This document shows positions 1 through 8,625 of a stretch of 64,000 nucleotides of DNA, piece after piece. Made by a program: the position numbers and the translations under genes. The number at the start of each line of letters is the position of its first letter. The first letter of the stretch is position 1. The notes under the pieces are model-generated. The model had not been told where the DNA came from. It searched no databases and worked only from the letters and a program-made list of their open reading frames with translations. The DNA is from Caldilineales bacterium (lineage in GTDB: Bacteria; Chloroflexota; Anaerolineae; Caldilineales; Caldilineaceae): NCBI GenBank assembly GCA_012271135.1, contig JAAXGZ010000040.1:52953-116952 (forward strand), given 5' to 3'.

Positions 1-1
1 G

Positions 2-976
2 GAAGTGGCTGAGGCCTACCAGGTCCTGGGGGATGATCAGAAGCGCCAGATGTACGACCGCTATGGCCACGATGCCGAACGGATGACGGGTTCGCCGTTC
101 GTGGACATGGGCGATGTCGGCAGCCTGTTCGAGCAGTTTTTTGGCATGGGCATGGGGGGATCCGGCGGCCGGACCCGGCGGGCCCGGGCCGGCAACGACC
201 TCAAGGCCACGGTGAGCCTGAGTTTCGGCGAAGCGGCCTTCGGCGCAACCAAGGACCTGGATATTGACATCCTGGACCTCTGCGACCGGTGCGATGGTTC
301 CGGTGCCGAACCTGGGCACCCTCCCGAACCCTGCAGCCATTGCCATGGCCACGGGTCCGTACGGACGCGGCAGGAGGTTCCCCTGTTCGGCTCGGTGGTC
401 AGCGAACAGACCTGCCCGGTATGTGGCGGATCTGGTCGGCAAATCACGCACCGGTGCCGACAGTGCTACGGGGACAAGCGGACGCCGGTCTCGCGCACCG
501 TCAACTTCTCGGTGCCGGCTGGCGTCAGCGACGGCCAGCGACTGCGACTGTCGGGGCGGGGCGAGCCGGGATTCAACGGAGGTCCGCCCGGAGACCTCTA
601 TGTCGAATTCGACATCCGGCCCCATCCCACGTTTACCCGCGAAGGCACGGACCTCTTGCTGGACGTTCCCGTTACGGTACCGCAGGCGACCCTGGGTACC
701 GTGATTAGCATTCCCATGCTCGAGGGCGATGAGGAGCCGCTGGAGATTCCACCCGGTACGCAGCCGGGCACCGTCTTTCGGAAACGGTCCAAGGGCATTC
801 CCCGGCTCCAATCCCATGGACGCGGTGACATGCTCATCACGGTGAAGGTCGTCATTCCCACTCGGCTCGACGAGCGTCAAAAGGAGCTGTTTAGGGAACT
901 CGCCGACGCCATTGGCGAGGATGCCCACGACGAAAAGAGGGGATTCTTCTCGCGCATTCAGGAACTCCTGAGCTGA
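2..976 (+). CDS. dnaJ: Chaperone protein DnaJ, 5' end cut off by the window
   Basis: This is the co-chaperone that stimulates DnaK ATP hydrolysis and hands it unfolded clients in the cytoplasm. The window opens inside the J domain; the tail of helices III-IV is seen (EAYQVLGDDQKRQMYDRYG), but the HPD motif is lost upstream. A Gly/Phe-rich linker follows, then the zinc-binding core with four CxxCxGx units: CDRCDGSG, CSHCHGHG, CPVCGGSG and CRQCYGDK. The last one lacks the usual final Gly. The C-terminal substrate-binding beta domains are complete and end at a TGA. About 324 residues are visible, so roughly the first 45-60 are missing. prmA follows after 53 bases on the same strand, a pairing seen in many bacteria. 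Confidence 0.96.
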   Translation, partial: EVAEAYQVLGDDQKRQMYDRYGHDAERMTGSPFVDMGDVGSLFEQFFGMGMGGSGGRTRRARAGNDLKATVSLSFGEAAFGATKDLDIDILDLCDRCDGSGAEPGHPPEPCSHCHGHGSVRTRQEVPLFGSVVSEQTCPVCGGSGRQITHRCRQCYGDKRTPVSRTVNFSVPAGVSDGQRLRLSGRGEPGFNGGPPGDLYVEFDIRPHPTFTREGTDLLLDVPVTVPQATLGTVISIPMLEGDEEPLEIPPGTQPGTVFRKRSKGIPRLQSHGRGDMLITVKVVIPTRLDERQKELFRELADAIGEDAHDEKRGFFSRIQELLS

Positions 977-1029
977 GTTGATCCGGATCGGGCCGGGCAT
1001 CCGACAAGCGATTCAACGCGTGTTCAGCC

Positions 1030-1995
1030 ATGGCCGGACTGCTGCAAATCAGCGTTGCGGTGGACACCGAAGGGGCGGAGGCTGTCTGTTCCCTGTTCAA
1101 CGAGCTGAACAGTCCGGTGGCAATCCCGGATGGAATCCCCCGTACCGGAGGTTCGCGCGCGGTCATTGAAGCAACCGGGTTTCCGGACGATGCCGACCTG
1201 GAACCGCACGAAGTGACAATGGACATGGCACAGATCCTGCGTGTCAAGACCTTTGTCGCCCCGGGGCCCGATGCAGAGACTGTGGTGCAGCGTATCCGGG
1301 AAGGCCTGTACTGGCTTTCCCGCCTCCATCCCGTCTCCGAACCGATAGTTGAAGTTGTTGAGGACAAGGACTGGCAGGAAGCCTGGAAGGAGCACTACGC
1401 CGCGTTCGCGGTCGGGCGGTTGTTCCTGATCCAGCCGGCATGGGACGAGGCTGGTGCCGCACCGGCCGGCCGCCACGTGCTGCGGCTGAACCCGGGTATG
1501 GCCTTCGGTACAGGCCTGCATCCCTCCACCAGGTTGTGCCTTGTGTTGTTGGAAGGGCTGGGTTTGCAAGGGGCGCAAGTGCTGGACGTGGGCACGGGAA
1601 GTGGCATCCTGGCCCTGGGCTCGCTCAAGCTGGGAGCGGCTCGGGTAGTGGCCACCGATACGGATCCAACCGCCCTGTCCGTCGTCGCGGAAAATGCCTC
1701 CTACAACGACGTTGCCTACGGACCGGTCGGTCCCTTGGTACCGTTCGCAGGATCCTTGCCCCCACCTGCCGAATTCGATGTGGTCGTGGTGAACATCCTG
1801 CCCCACGTGATCGTGTCCCTGCTGGACAGGGATTCGCTTGCTGCCTACGTGGCACCGACCGGTCACTTATTGCTGTCGGGCATCATCGATGGGCGTCGAG
1901 CCGAAGTTGTGGATGCCTTGCAGCGACACGGTTTCAAAGTCTCCCTTGCCCGGCACGAAGAAGACTGGGTCGCACTCCTCGCCGCTCGCGAGTAG
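1030..1995 (+). CDS. prmA: Ribosomal protein L11 methyltransferase
   Basis: PrmA is a cytoplasmic SAM-dependent enzyme that trimethylates ribosomal protein L11. The 321-residue product has the N-terminal L11-recognition domain and then a class I methyltransferase fold. The SAM-binding glycine loop reads VLDVGTGSGILALG, the acidic end of strand 2 is VVATDTDP, and the catalytic-loop region is VVVNILPHVI. The N-terminal part carries EDKDWQEAWKEHY, the usual PrmA signature before the substrate site. The length is close to that of Gram-positive PrmA. It sits 53 bases after dnaJ and is probably co-transcribed with it. Confidence 0.94.
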   Translation: MAGLLQISVAVDTEGAEAVCSLFNELNSPVAIPDGIPRTGGSRAVIEATGFPDDADLEPHEVTMDMAQILRVKTFVAPGPDAETVVQRIREGLYWLSRLHPVSEPIVEVVEDKDWQEAWKEHYAAFAVGRLFLIQPAWDEAGAAPAGRHVLRLNPGMAFGTGLHPSTRLCLVLLEGLGLQGAQVLDVGTGSGILALGSLKLGAARVVATDTDPTALSVVAENASYNDVAYGPVGPLVPFAGSLPPPAEFDVVVVNILPHVIVSLLDRDSLAAYVAPTGHLLLSGIIDGRRAEVVDALQRHGFKVSLARHEEDWVALLAARE

Positions 1996-2053
1996 CCAAC
2001 GCCGGGGTGGAGTAGGCCAGGCAGTACCGACCGGCGTCGGGCCAGCGGCTGTT

Positions 2054-2059
2054 TATAAT
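2054..2059 (+). promoter_or_regulatory. Candidate -10 box upstream of trxB
   Basis: A perfect TATAAT lies about 50 bases before the trxB start in the gap after prmA. No good -35 hexamer is visible at 16-18 bases upstream, so this may be only a weak or activator-dependent promoter. Confidence 0.35.
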
Positions 2060-2109
2060 CTCGTTCGCATCAGGTCACGTTGCCCAGCCGCTTCAGGAGC
2101 CCTCTTTCA

Positions 2110-3144
2110 ATGACCTTCTCCCCCAATGGCGCCAGCGCCGACGAACATGTCCACGACGTTTTGATCATCGGCAGCGGTCCGGCCGGATTCACTGCCGGGC
2201 TCTATGCGGGCCGCGCCAACCTGAACCCGATTCTCTTCACGGGCCAGGAGTACGGTGGCCAGGTCTCCCTGACCTACGAAATCGAGAACTATCCGGGGTT
2301 TCCGGAGGCTCTCGGCGGCCCCGAGCTGGTTGAACGGATGAAGTTGCAGGCGGAGCGGTTTGGCCTCAAGGTCGAATTCGACTATGTGACAGAACTGAAT
2401 GTGGACGAACATCCCTTTACCCTCCGCACGGAGGCGGGCAAGGTGTACCGAACCCGTTCGGTTATCGCCTCCACGGGTGCGCGTCCTCGGTACCTGCATA
2501 TTCCAGGCGAAGAGGAACTGACTGGACGCGGCGTGAGCTACTGTGCTACGTGCGATGGGTTCTTCTTCAGGGACAAGGATGTCGTGGTGGTCGGAGGCGG
2601 TGACAGCGCCTTGGAAGAGGGGTTGTTCCTGACCAAGTTTGCCAATCGCGTCCGGGTTATCCACCGGCGCGACGAATTCCGGGCCTCTAAGATCCTGCAG
2701 GACCGGGCTACGAAGCACGCCAAGGTGGAGTTCGTCCTCAACAAGGTTGTGACTTCCATCCACGCCGGCGAAGAGGGTACGGTCACCAACATCGACCTGA
2801 GGGATACGGTCGAAGGGGTGGACAGCAACATTGAGACCGACGGCGTCTTCATCTTCATCGGCCACATCCCCAACAACGAGCTGTACCGGAAGGACTTCCA
2901 CCTCGACGACGAAGGCTATCTGGTGACCGACAAGCACATGCGCACCAACGTCCCCGGGGTCTTTGCCGCCGGCGAGATCCAGGACAAGGTCTTCAAGCAG
3001 GTTGCCACCAGTGTGGGGCAGGGCTGCGCGGCCGCCATGCAGGCCGGGAAGTTCATCGAGGATCTGGAAACCCATCCGTTCGCAGGCAAACACGCGGATC
3101 CGCGCGAACTGGATCCGGATGTGTTGTCCTTCGTCCACGTCTAG
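2110..3144 (+). CDS. trxB: Thioredoxin reductase (NADPH)
   Basis: The enzyme moves electrons from NADPH through FAD and a redox-active disulfide to thioredoxin. It is 344 residues long from the chosen ATG. The FAD-binding GxGxxG motif is [14 protein letters not shown], the active-site pair is in SYCATCDG, and the NADPH motif is [13 protein letters not shown]. The C-terminal FAD motif reads [10 protein letters not shown]. The ATG at 2110 is preferred over an upstream in-frame TTG at 2080 because AGGAG at 2095-2099 is 10 bases upstream of it. The first residues ([16 protein letters not shown]) form a short extension before the Rossmann fold. Confidence 0.95.
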   Translation: MTFSPNGASADEHVHDVLIIGSGPAGFTAGLYAGRANLNPILFTGQEYGGQVSLTYEIENYPGFPEALGGPELVERMKLQAERFGLKVEFDYVTELNVDEHPFTLRTEAGKVYRTRSVIASTGARPRYLHIPGEEELTGRGVSYCATCDGFFFRDKDVVVVGGGDSALEEGLFLTKFANRVRVIHRRDEFRASKILQDRATKHAKVEFVLNKVVTSIHAGEEGTVTNIDLRDTVEGVDSNIETDGVFIFIGHIPNNELYRKDFHLDDEGYLVTDKHMRTNVPGVFAAGEIQDKVFKQVATSVGQGCAAAMQAGKFIEDLETHPFAGKHADPRELDPDVLSFVHV

Positions 3145-3196
3145 CCCCTATCCGGGTTCAGGATCCGGCCGTTTAATGCGGACACCCTGAAGCGGC

Positions 3197-4834
3197 TTGG
3201 CCGCAACGGGCGACATGTCCTCCAACCCGCGGGCAGCGGCAGATGTGGCCGCCCCCGAACCCGAAGGCGCTACGGCGCGCAACGCCGGCCTGCTCGCTGC
3301 CGGATCACTGGCCGGCCGCGCCCTGGGACTCGTGCGCGAAATCACGATTACGCGCCTGTTCGGCCAAAGTGGCCGGGTCAGTGCGTTCGTGGTGGCCAGC
3401 CAGATTCCGGTCATGCTGCATGACCTGATCGTCGGCGGCTATGTGAGCGCGGCGTTCGTACCCGTCCTGGCAGCCAGGCTGGAGAACGACGGCGGGTCGG
3501 GCTACGGCCGCCTGGTCTCCGCGCTCCTGTTTGCGTTTGGCCTGATTTTGCTGGGTGTGGCGACCCTGATGCTGTGGTTTGCCGATCCCATTGCCCGGGT
3601 CATGGCGGGGGGATTCGCCCGGTTCAGTCCCGAACTGCTCGACGAAACGGCTGACATGGTGCGGTGGATGATCCCTGTCCTGTGGTTGATCGGAGTGTCC
3701 GGTGTCCTGAATTCCGTCCTGTTCGCGATGGCTCGCTTCAGCTGGCCGGCGGTGGCCAACGCCACGGTGAACATGGGCATCATCGCAATCGCGCCGCTCT
3801 GGGCTCGCGAGCACGGGGTGATGACCTTGGTTTGGGGCTTGTGGGCCGGCCATGCACTGCAGGCCCTGATTTTGGCCACGGACTTGAAACGGGCCTCCCT
3901 GCGGCTGTTCCGCAACGTGTTTGATCCCGGATTGCTGCAACTGTTCCGGCGCTATTTGCCGATCATCACCAGCCTTGTTGTCAGTCAGGTTCAGGTGCTG
4001 ATGGACCGGCGCTTCGCCAGTGGAACCGGGTTGTCGAGCATCGCCTGGATGAGAACGGCGACCACGTTGCAACAGTTGCCGCTGGGGCTGATCAGCTTCT
4101 CGATTGGGTTGGCTACCTTGCCGGGTCTCGCCCGCAGCCACGCAGGAGCCCGCGGCAGCGAATTCCGCAGCCGAACGGTTGCGTCCCTGGGCCAGGTTCT
4201 GCTGTGGATGACACCTGTGCTGGTCTGCATGGGTCTGTTGGCCGAACCCATCGTAAGACTGTTGTTCGAACGCGGTGCGTTCACGGCGATGGACACGGCC
4301 AGTGTGCTTCCGGCGGTCCGGATATATCTGGTCGGCGCGTTTTGCGCCGCCTTGGATCAACTGCTCAACAATGCGTTCTACGCGCGCCAAAACACCCTGG
4401 TGCCTGCGCTGGCCGGCGTGGGCAGCGTCCTGGCCTACTTCGCAGCAGCGTTCCTGCTGCTTGACGGGTTCGGCTACCTGGGTCTGGTCTGGGCGGACAC
4501 TGCCAAACATGCGGTCCACATGATTGTGATGTTGGTACTGGTCGGGCGACGCGGGTTCGGGGCCTGGCATGGCTTGGCCGTAGAACTGGTTCCCTTGGCG
4601 TGGCGGCTGGTTATCGGGGGTTCGCTATGCCTGGGTGCTGTTGTTTTGGTTCGGTGGGCAGTCGGCGCGGTGATGTCTCCGTCTGCCGGATATGACCTGG
4701 TTGACATAGCGCTGTCGGGCGGCGTTGGCATCGCAGTCTACTTCGGTTGCCTGCTTGGTTTGCGCACTGCCGAGTTGGTTGAATTGGCCCGGTATGCCAA
4801 GGGCCAATTCCCTTGGCTGCGGTCGGCTCCCTGA
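3197..4834 (+). CDS. murJ: Lipid II flippase MurJ (MviN family)
   Basis: MurJ moves lipid-linked peptidoglycan precursor across the cytoplasmic membrane. The product of about 545 residues is almost entirely hydrophobic, with roughly 14 predicted membrane segments. It has the family pattern near the N terminus (GLVREITITRLFGQSGRVSAFVVA, shown here only in part: arginines in the first cytoplasmic loop) and PLGLISFSIGLATLPGLAR in the middle. The ORF can start at TTG 3197 or ATG 3215, and neither has a clear ribosome site. It is the last gene of the left + strand run. Family assignment is secure; the start is not. Confidence 0.92.
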   Translation: MAATGDMSSNPRAAADVAAPEPEGATARNAGLLAAGSLAGRALGLVREITITRLFGQSGRVSAFVVASQIPVMLHDLIVGGYVSAAFVPVLAARLENDGGSGYGRLVSALLFAFGLILLGVATLMLWFADPIARVMAGGFARFSPELLDETADMVRWMIPVLWLIGVSGVLNSVLFAMARFSWPAVANATVNMGIIAIAPLWAREHGVMTLVWGLWAGHALQALILATDLKRASLRLFRNVFDPGLLQLFRRYLPIITSLVVSQVQVLMDRRFASGTGLSSIAWMRTATTLQQLPLGLISFSIGLATLPGLARSHAGARGSEFRSRTVASLGQVLLWMTPVLVCMGLLAEPIVRLLFERGAFTAMDTASVLPAVRIYLVGAFCAALDQLLNNAFYARQNTLVPALAGVGSVLAYFAAAFLLLDGFGYLGLVWADTAKHAVHMIVMLVLVGRRGFGAWHGLAVELVPLAWRLVIGGSLCLGAVVLVRWAVGAVMSPSAGYDLVDIALSGGVGIAVYFGCLLGLRTAELVELARYAKGQFPWLRSAP

Positions 4835-5289
4835 CAGTACAACCCTTCTTCTAGAAACCGACGGGTCGCACAGTGTCAAATCTGCCAACGGTTCCGGAGC
4901 GCGGGGAGCCGACGCAGCGCGTTACTGTTCTGCAACCGTGTTGAGTAACCTTGGTTGTCATGGACACAAGGTACCGCTGCACATGTACCGGTTCCGCCCA
5001 CCGATGTGCCTGACTTGGTATTGCGGGACAGTGGGTGCAACGAGGGGGCGTCCAAAAGGGCGATCGAATTACGCAGTTGCCATAGGTCATGCCAGTCCGC
5101 ATCGGGGTTGCGTTGACATCCGGCAGGCTGCTTGTGGCGTTGCCTGCCAGTCGGCTGGAGCATACCTTCCAGTCCAATTTCGGTTTGGCAGACCTCCCTG
5201 TGATGCCCGGATTCAATGTAGAATGGGCATTCACCGCCAAAACCACGCACGGAAGCACGTGCTCCCGTCTCTTTGAGGATCGCTTGTCC
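4835..5289. other. Intergenic stretch without a recognised gene
   Basis: About 455 bases separate murJ from the next small gene. An open frame runs back into it from the 5290 gene, but its composition is not protein-like and the good ribosome site is at 5275-5280. I see no tRNA, strong hairpin or convincing promoter here. Confidence 0.5.
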
Positions 5290-5571
5290 ATGTCCAAACG
5301 CAAGCGCCAACGCAGTCGAGGTCGGCGACGAGGCCAAGCTGCCGGTTCAAGGCCCAATCGCGTCGTCAGGCCATCGCCGCGACCGGAGGTGCCAACAGTC
5401 CAGGAGGTCGCGGCACCGGTTGCCGCATCACCGGTCAAGTCCCCAGTGCCGTCTCCTGCGGCTGTGTGGAAGGAACAGTACGGTTACGTGGGTCGGGATC
5501 TTAAGTTGATGTCGGTCACCTCGGCCATCCTCTTCGCCGCGATCGTGGTTGCCAGTTTCTATCTCCGCTAG
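5290..5571 (+). CDS. Small basic protein with one C-terminal membrane segment
   Basis: The predicted 93-residue protein opens with a strongly basic stretch (MSKRKRQRSRGRRRGQ). A Pro/Ala/Val-rich linker follows, and a single C-terminal hydrophobic helix (SVTSAILFAAIVVASFYLR) would anchor it in the membrane with the basic tail in the cytoplasm. GAGGAT at 5275-5280, nine bases before the ATG, decides the start; the frame stays open further upstream but without such a site. I do not recognise a family. The basic N terminus could bind nucleic acid or the ribosome, but this is a guess from charge alone. Confidence 0.6.
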   Translation: MSKRKRQRSRGRRRGQAAGSRPNRVVRPSPRPEVPTVQEVAAPVAASPVKSPVPSPAAVWKEQYGYVGRDLKLMSVTSAILFAAIVVASFYLR

Positions 5572-5678
5572 GTTCCTGGGCGGCCGAGGCGGGACAGCGG
5601 TGGCAGCCGTGGGGCCTCGCCGACAGGCGCAGGCGGGCACCGCGTTGCGGGAAGGCGATCCCACACCGGGCCTGATCC

Positions 5679-5897
5679 ATGAAGCTGCGCTGGCTGCTGT
5701 TCCTACTCCTGATAGCGGTTGTCTTTGCCGTTTTGAAACCCGGCAGCACGTGGCAGGAATTGAAGCGGTCTTGGGCCCGGCGCGAGTGGATTGTTACCGT
5801 ATTGCTCGTAGCTGTTCTTGGCTACTTGGCATGGGGCCTGTACAACGCGGTGTCGTCCGGGGTTCTGTCTATCGGTTTCAGCCCGGCACGGGGTTGA
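5679..5897 (+). CDS. Small two-helix membrane protein of unknown function
   Basis: A 72-residue product with two hydrophobic segments: residues about 3-19 (LRWLLFLLLIAVVFAVL) and 40-60 (VTVLLVAVLGYLAWGLYNAV). They are joined by a basic loop (KRSWARREW). It lies 107 bases after the other small membrane gene and before the GH4 glycosidase, all on the + strand. There is no recognisable domain and no strong ribosome site, so it could be spurious. The clear alternation of hydrophobic and charged stretches favours a real gene. Confidence 0.5.
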   Translation: MKLRWLLFLLLIAVVFAVLKPGSTWQELKRSWARREWIVTVLLVAVLGYLAWGLYNAVSSGVLSIGFSPARG

Positions 5898-6002
5898 TGG
5901 AATATTGATTCGAAGTGAAGACGCGACAGGTTCGACCAATCTTGTCGCTTGTCGCCGCCCTCCTGCCTCCTCCCGAATTTCCAGTCCTCCAAGGGTTCGA
6001 AC

Positions 6003-7400
6003 ATGGCCAAAATCGTTTTCATCGGTGCCGGCAGCACGGTCTTCGCCAAGACCCTGCTGGGCGACATTCTTGGATACCCGGCCCTCCAGGATGCCGAAAT
6101 CGCCCTGTTCGACATCGATCGTGAACGGCTGGCAACCTCAGAGGTGGTGGCCCACAAGGTGGCATCCGTCCTGGATGCCTCCCCGCGCATCGTGGCCACG
6201 ACCGACCGCCGGACGGCCCTGCAGGATGCAGACTATGCGATCAACATGGTGCAGATCGGTGGGTATCGGCCCGGAACCGTGAACGACTTCGAAATCCCGG
6301 CCCGGTACGGGTTGCAGCAGACCATTGGCGACACGCTGGGCATCGGCGGAATCATGCGCGGCCTGAGAACCATCCATTTCCTGCTTGACCTGTGCGCGGA
6401 CATGGAGGCCGTCTGTCCGGAGATCATGTTCCTCAACTATTCCAATCCCATGGCCATGAACTGCTGGGCCATCAGCCGCGCGTCCGAAATCCGGACGGTG
6501 GGGTTGTGCCACAGCGTGCAGGGCACGGCCGCGATGCTGGCCCGGCACATCGACGTGCCGATTGGGGAGGTCGACTACCTCTGTGCCGGCATCAACCACA
6601 TGGCCTTCTACCTCGACTTCCGGCGCCGAAATGGCGCCGGGGGCGAGGACCTTTACCCGCAACTGCATCGGGTGGTGGCCGACGGGCGCGTGCCGAAGGA
6701 CAACCGGGTCCGCTACGACATGCTCACGCGCACCGGATATTTCGTCACGGAGTCCAGCGAGCACTTCGCCGAGTACGTTCCGTGGTACATCAAGCGCGAC
6801 CGCGCCGACCTGATCGAGGACATGAACGTACCGATCGACGAGTACCTGCGCCGTTGCGAGGTTCAGATCACCGGTTGGCGCTATATGAAGCGCAAGATCG
6901 AGGATCCCGATGCGGACCTGACGGAGGAATTCCTGCAGGCCATGGCCGAGGCCGGGGTCCCGGAGGACCATCTGCCGCGGGTGCGCCATGGCTTCGAGAA
7001 CATGTACGAGATTGAGCGGAGCCATGAGTACGGCTCCCAGATCATCCATGCCATGGAAACCGGCGAGGAGGATCTCATCTACGGCAACGTGCGCAACGGC
7101 AATCTGATCGGCAACCTGCCGGCGGACTGCTGCGTGGAGGTTCCCTGCAAGGTGGACCGCGATGGTCTGCACCCGCAGGCGGTGGGGATACTCCCGCCCC
7201 ACCTGGCCGCCCTGATGCAGACGAACATCAACGTGCAGGCCCTGACCGTGGAAGCCGCCCTAACCCGTAGGCGAGACCACATCTACCATGCCGCCATGTT
7301 GGATCCCCATACGGCCGCGGAACTTGACCTGGACCAAATCTGGTCCATGGTTGACGAACTCCTGGAAGCCCATGCCGACTACCTGCCCGCCTATGCATAG
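6003..7400 (+). CDS. Glycoside hydrolase family 4 (alpha-glucosidase/alpha-galactosidase type)
   Basis: GH4 enzymes cleave glycosides by an NAD+- and Mn2+-dependent redox-elimination mechanism in the cytoplasm. The 465-residue protein starts with the NAD-binding motif IVFIGAGSTVFAKTLL. The metal-ligand Cys lies in GLCHSVQGT, the NYSNPMA motif precedes it, and the metal-ligand His is in GINHMAF. The CHS form of the metal loop is typical of the alpha-glucosidase/galactosidase branch, whereas 6-phospho-glycosidases usually carry CN. No phosphotransferase genes are nearby, which also argues against a phospho-sugar substrate. The ATG at 6003 is chosen because the NAD motif normally lies at the very N terminus. 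The exact sugar cannot be told. Confidence 0.9.
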   Translation: MAKIVFIGAGSTVFAKTLLGDILGYPALQDAEIALFDIDRERLATSEVVAHKVASVLDASPRIVATTDRRTALQDADYAINMVQIGGYRPGTVNDFEIPARYGLQQTIGDTLGIGGIMRGLRTIHFLLDLCADMEAVCPEIMFLNYSNPMAMNCWAISRASEIRTVGLCHSVQGTAAMLARHIDVPIGEVDYLCAGINHMAFYLDFRRRNGAGGEDLYPQLHRVVADGRVPKDNRVRYDMLTRTGYFVTESSEHFAEYVPWYIKRDRADLIEDMNVPIDEYLRRCEVQITGWRYMKRKIEDPDADLTEEFLQAMAEAGVPEDHLPRVRHGFENMYEIERSHEYGSQIIHAMETGEEDLIYGNVRNGNLIGNLPADCCVEVPCKVDRDGLHPQAVGILPPHLAALMQTNINVQALTVEAALTRRRDHIYHAAMLDPHTAAELDLDQIWSMVDELLEAHADYLPAYA

Positions 7401-7433
7401 GCTCGGGGACTGCAGCCGGCGCGTGTTGCAAGA

Positions 7434-7506
7434 CGCCCTCTCCAGGGATCGAACCTGGGACACGTGGTTTAGGAAACCACTGCTCTATCCGCTGAGCTAA
7501 GAGGGC
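7434..7506 (-). tRNA. tRNA-Arg (anticodon CCU)
   Basis: On the - strand the 73 bases fold as a standard cloverleaf with acceptor GCCCTCT/AGAGGGC, D arm GCTC/GAGC, anticodon stem GTGGT/ACCAC with loop TTCCTAA, and T arm CAGGTTCGATCCCTG. The anticodon CCU reads AGG. The discriminator is G and no CCA is encoded. Confidence 0.96.
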
Positions 7507-7520
7507 AGGAACGGACAGGG

Positions 7521-7549
7521 ATCGTACATCCGGCCATTCCGTCGGTCAA
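7521..7549 (-). promoter_or_regulatory. Promoter of tRNA-Arg
   Basis: On the - strand TTGACC (7549-7544) and TACGAT (7526-7521) are separated by exactly 17 bases. The -10 box lies 14 bases ahead of the mature tRNA 5' end. This is a good sigma-70-type promoter. Confidence 0.7.
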
Positions 7550-7608
7550 GACGGTGCCGGTTTCACATCCGCCGGACCCGCGGCGGCCACCAGCCAAGGA
7601 ATCGCTTC

Positions 7609-8574
7609 ATGGAACAGGTCAAGGCATTTGCCGACAATGTCCGCCGCACGGTCGGCAAAGTCATTGTCGGCAACGACGACGCGGTCGAACTGCTGGTGAT
7701 CGCCCTTCTGTGTGAAGGGCACGTCCTGCTGGAGGATGTGCCCGGTGTGGGCAAGACCATGTTGGCGCGTTCCTTGGCGATCGCACTCAACATCGATTTC
7801 CGCCGATTGCAGTGCACCCCCGACCTCCTGCCCAGCGACATTACGGGCGTGTCGATCTTCAACCAGGCCACCCGGGAGTTCCAGTTCATTGAAGGTCCAG
7901 CCTTCACACAGATCCTCCTGGCGGACGAAATCAACCGCGCCACGCCGCGCGCCCAGGCGGCCCTGCTGGAGTGCATGGGCGAGAGCCAAATCACCGTGGA
8001 AGGGGTGACGCGGCGCCTCAGCCGTCCCTTCATGGTCCTGGCCACCCAGAATCCCATCGAGTACGAAGGCACGTTCCCGTTGCCGGAAGCACAGCTGGAT
8101 CGGTTCCTGTTCAAGTTCAGGCTGGGCTACCTGGACTTCGACCATGAATTGACGATGATGGGCAATCTGGGCAAGGCCCATCCCATCGAGTCCCTGACCA
8201 GTGCGGTGGACGGGTCCGCGCTGCCGGAACTTAGCCGTGCCGTCTGGGAAGTGCATGTTGAGGACAGCCTCAGGCGCTACATCGTGAGTCTGGTTCACGC
8301 GACGCGCGACCACGGCGAGTTGGAGCTGGGCGCCAGCCCGCGCAGTACCCTGGCCCTGTACCGGGGAGCCCAGGCCAAGGCGGCCGTCCAGGGGCGGGAT
8401 CACGTCCAGCCGGACGACATTCAGGAATTGGTACCCTTTGCCCTGCCCCATCGCTGCATCATGAAGGCCGACAGTGCCCTGCGCGGCCGCACGGCCGAAC
8501 AGGTGGTGGGGGACATTCTCAATGTCACCCCCCTGGACCTGGAACTGCCGGACACGGTTGGCGAAGCCGATTAG
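7609..8574 (+). CDS. MoxR-family AAA+ ATPase
   Basis: MoxR ATPases act as chaperones that load or activate metal-binding and VWA/DUF58 partner proteins. The 321-residue protein has Walker A in EDVPGVGKTMLAR, Walker B in ILLADEINRA, sensor 1 in VLATQNPIE, and the C-terminal lid domain with ASPRSTLALYRGAQA, all typical of the MRP subfamily. It heads a three-gene + strand cassette with a DUF58 protein (51-base gap) and a membrane DUF4129-like protein. That arrangement recurs widely in bacteria, and the cassette is thought to act at the cell envelope. The transglutaminase-like member often found with it is absent here. Confidence 0.93.
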   Translation: MEQVKAFADNVRRTVGKVIVGNDDAVELLVIALLCEGHVLLEDVPGVGKTMLARSLAIALNIDFRRLQCTPDLLPSDITGVSIFNQATREFQFIEGPAFTQILLADEINRATPRAQAALLECMGESQITVEGVTRRLSRPFMVLATQNPIEYEGTFPLPEAQLDRFLFKFRLGYLDFDHELTMMGNLGKAHPIESLTSAVDGSALPELSRAVWEVHVEDSLRRYIVSLVHATRDHGELELGASPRSTLALYRGAQAKAAVQGRDHVQPDDIQELVPFALPHRCIMKADSALRGRTAEQVVGDILNVTPLDLELPDTVGEAD

Positions 8575-8625
8575 GCGGGCCTCCCGTTCCGACCCCGCGG
8601 ATTCGCCGTCGGGAGGCGCCCCGCC

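Noticed and set aside
2107..3138. A 343-codon open frame opposite trxB
   Set aside because: It is the exact antisense shadow of trxB and has no recognisable motif.
4835..5289. Upstream extension of the small basic membrane protein from 5089
   Set aside because: The composition changes sharply at 5290, where there is also a good ribosome site.
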